Below are positions 39,416-41,394 of a DNA stretch of 41,394 bases, piece after piece. The number at the start of each line of letters is the position of its first letter. The first letter of the stretch is position 1. Source of the DNA: Nonomuraea terrae. GTDB lineage: Bacteria; Actinomycetota; Actinomycetes; Streptosporangiales; Streptosporangiaceae. A program made the position numbers and the translations under genes. The stretch is from the NCBI RefSeq assembly GCF_004348995.1, contig NZ_SMKQ01000064.1:1-41394 (forward strand), given 5' to 3'. A model generated the notes under the pieces. That model did no database searches, had not been told where the DNA came from, and worked only from the letters and a program-made list of their open reading frames with translations.

Positions 39416-41350
39416 CGGGTGACGGCGCGACCTCGGGCCCGAGCAGCGGGGGCGGCTGCCCGGCGGCCGCACTCTCCAGCAGGGCCCGCGCCTCGGCGCG
39501 GTCCATCGCCGCACCACTGGCGTACGCGGCCGCGAAGCCCTCCGGCCCCAGCACCCGCGTGGCCTTGGCGGCGACCGCCGCGACGTCGCGGTCACCGGCC
39601 ACGGCCAGCCCGCGCAACGCCACCCCGACACCGAGCAACACCGCCGCCCGCTCGGCCGCGTCCCGGGTTCGTGTCGCGTCCGAGCCGACCTGTGCTCCCG
39701 CGACGAGGCCGGCCAGTCCCTCGGCGGCATCGGCGAGGTCGGTGGACATGGGGGAGTCCAGTGCGGCCGCCACCGCCATGGCGTGAAAGCGTTCCGCCTC
39801 CTGTGCCGGCTCCTGCGCCGTGCCCATCATCGTGCCCTTCGCCGTGGCGAGCCGGCCCAGCGCGGTGTACACCCGCGAACGGGTGCCGCCCGCGGTGAAC
39901 GCGCCGGTCCGGGACCCGGCCAGCGCCGCCTCCAGCCGCCGGTCCGCCTCGGGCAGGTCGCCTTCGTACCGGGCCAGTTCACCGAGCTGGAGGTGTACCC
40001 ACGCCATCAGTTCCGGTCTCCCCAGCCGCCGTTCCAGCTCACCCACCCGTTCGTGGTCGGCGCGGGCCGCCCGGACGTCGCCCGCCCGCAGCCGCGCTTC
40101 GGCCCGCCTGCCGAGCACGTCGGCCAGCTCGTCGAGCGCGCCCAGCTCCTCCAGCAGCCCGAGCGCGTCCTCCCACAGCCGGAACGCCCGCGCCCACTCG
40201 CCGCGCCAGCTCGCCACCAGCGCCAGCCAGTCGAGCGCCTGGGCCGTCCCCCAGCGTTCGCCCACCGCGCCGAAGTCGGCGAGCACCCGCTCCAGCTCCC
40301 GTTCCCCGTCGGCGGCCGAGCCGCCGAGCAGCAGCATCAGGGCGACGCTGAGCCGTCCGAGCGCCCGGCTCCACGGCTCGGAGCCGAGCACGGGCGGCTC
40401 GTGCCCGGACGACGGCCATCGCTCGGGCGGCCCGGCGAGCATGCCCCACAGGGCCACGCCGAACCGGTACCGCATCGGCCGGTCGAGCGAGGCCATGATC
40501 TCCCGTGCCCGCTCCCAGTGCGGCGATCCCGCGTCCGGTACGGCGTGCAGCACGGCCATCACGTACTCCTCGGCCAGCCCGTCGGGCGGCTCGGGTCCGG
40601 TCGCGTCGAGGAGACGTACGGTGTGGAGGGTGGCCTGGCCGCGCCGCCCGCTCAGCCACCAGTACATCGCCAGCGCCGCCACCAGCCGCCACGCCGTCGG
40701 CCGGTCGTGCTCGACGCTCCAGCGCAGTGCCGCCTGGAGGTTGGCGTTGTCGGCCGACAGCCGGGCCAGCCACGTGAGCTGCTCCTCGCGGTAGAGGTGG
40801 TCGTCGGCGCGCCGCGCGAGCTCCAGGAACCAGGCGGCGTGCGAGGCACGGAGCCGCTCCTCCTCGCCCGCCTCCGCCAGGCGTTCCAGGCAGAACAGCC
40901 GGATGGTGTCGAGCATCTGGTAGCGCTCGCCGTCGGTCTCCACCAGCGACTTGTCCACCAGGCCGACCAGCGACTCGGCGCTGCCTGGGCCGCAGACCCG
41001 TTCGACCGCCTCCAGGCTCGCGCCCCCGGTGAACACCGCGAACCCCCTGGCCAGCGCCTGCTCCGCCGCGTCCAGCAGGTCCCAGCTCCACTCCACGACG
41101 GCGTGCAGCGTCCGGTGCCGGGCGGCGGCCGTACGGTCGCCGCGCGACAGCAGCCGGAACCTGCCGTGCTCGGCCAGCCGGGCGGCGATCTCCGCCACCC
41201 CGAACGTCCGCACCCGCGCGGCGGCCAGCTCGATGGCCAGCGGCAGGCCGTCGAGCGACGCGCAGATGCGCAGCACCGCGTCGAGGTTGCGCGGGCCGAG
41301 CGCGAAGCCCGGCCGCACGGCGGACGCCCGGTCCGCGAACAGCCCTTTGA
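39405..41350 (-). CDS. Large STAND regulator, AfsR/SARP or LuxR type, 5' end missing
   Basis: About 648 residues of the C-terminal part. It starts in mid-frame with KGLFADRASAVRPGFALGP and then LDGLPLAIELAAARVRTFG, the GxPLA end of an NB-ARC-type ATPase. A winged-helix region (RTLHAVVEWSWDLL, SLVDKSLVETDGERYQMLDTIRLF) and a long tetratricopeptide-like helical region (about 200-560) follow. There is no LuxR HTH at the C-terminus, so the DNA-binding part is at the missing N-terminus, as in SARP/BTAD proteins. It would control nearby genes such as the monooxygenase. The open frame beyond 41350 is adapter sequence. Confidence 0.88.
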
Positions 41351-41394
41351 CTTATACACCTCTGACGCTGCCGACGATCGCATAAGTGTAGATC
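41351..41394. other. Residual Illumina Nextera adapter at the contig end (not genomic)
   Basis: CTTATACACCTCT (one mismatch to the transposase mosaic end), GACGCTGCCGACGA (41364-41377), the 8-base TCGCATAA (41378-41385, reverse complement of a Nextera i5 index, TTATGCGA) and GTGTAGATC (41386-41394) occur in exact adapter order. A real gene or mobile element should not be called here. Confidence 0.95.

Noticed and set aside
40652..41385. Open frames running to the right edge, including 40951-41385 (+)
   Set aside because: They extend into adapter sequence or are antisense to the regulator.
1..41394. tRNA, rRNA, CRISPR arrays, insertion sequences, prophage, integrase or attachment sites
   Set aside because: None was seen on either strand by eye; covariance-model searches would settle small RNAs.

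Overview
The window is 41.4 kb of very GC-rich DNA with actinobacterial codon use. It carries many TetR/LacI regulators, a class F sortase, a class A penicillin-binding protein, an actinobacterial DUF574-type methyltransferase, a CebR-type operator palindrome and several leaderless-type promoters. This fits a filamentous Gram-positive actinomycete, most plausibly a member of the Streptosporangiaceae such as Nonomuraea. The genus is inferred mainly from the imiditide-like operon and the general gene set; no rRNA is present to confirm it. I see no rRNA, tRNA, CRISPR array, IS element or phage module. The last 44 bases are not genomic: they match an Illumina Nextera adapter with its i5 index, so the true contig ends near 41350.

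Layout. 1-3192: a secreted AA10 polysaccharide monooxygenase (cut by the left edge), then a LacI regulator-Ser/Thr kinase operon behind a perfect TGGGAGCGCTCCCA operator. 3350-8533: a class A PBP, a two-gene operon of unknown but possibly glycan-related function, and a STAS anti-anti-sigma protein. 8541-12714: a flavin disulfide oxidoreductase, an exported acidic-repeat protein coupled to a class F sortase, and a cytoplasmic-type sialidase. 12704-15833: two divergent NIS siderophore synthetases. 15843-19317: a small membrane protein, then the heptose kinase/adenylyltransferase HldE divergent from a GT9 heptosyltransferase-like gene and a small partner. 19383-22478: an ECF sigma factor with a membrane-anchored propeller protein, then a TetR-SDR pair.

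22483-24562 is the most interesting part. A 46-residue, highly charged peptide gene overlaps by one base (TAATG) a PIMT-like O-methyltransferase that has the C-terminal extension seen in RiPP-associated enzymes, and an RDD membrane protein follows 35 bases on. This is the architecture of an imiditide (aspartimide RiPP) cluster.

24679-28335: divergent secreted cell-wall hydrolases, a lytic-transglycosylase/amidase fusion and a GHL10 glycosidase, which share a C-terminal golvesin-like module and would act in sequence on peptidoglycan. 28376-29157: a gene graveyard with three decayed fragments. 29220-31281: a TetR and sphingosine-phosphate-lyase-like PLP enzyme operon. 31492-36759: a GNAT acetyltransferase, a stand-alone NodU/CmcH-type carbamoyltransferase, a lipoprotein-like Amidase_3, and a TetR divergent from a serine hydrolase across a twin operator. 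36760-41350: a regulatory-looking intergenic region with three GAACNNGTTC palindromes, a DUF574 methyltransferase, an FAD monooxygenase, and the 3' part of a large AfsR/LuxR-type STAND regulator with a repeat cluster at its end.
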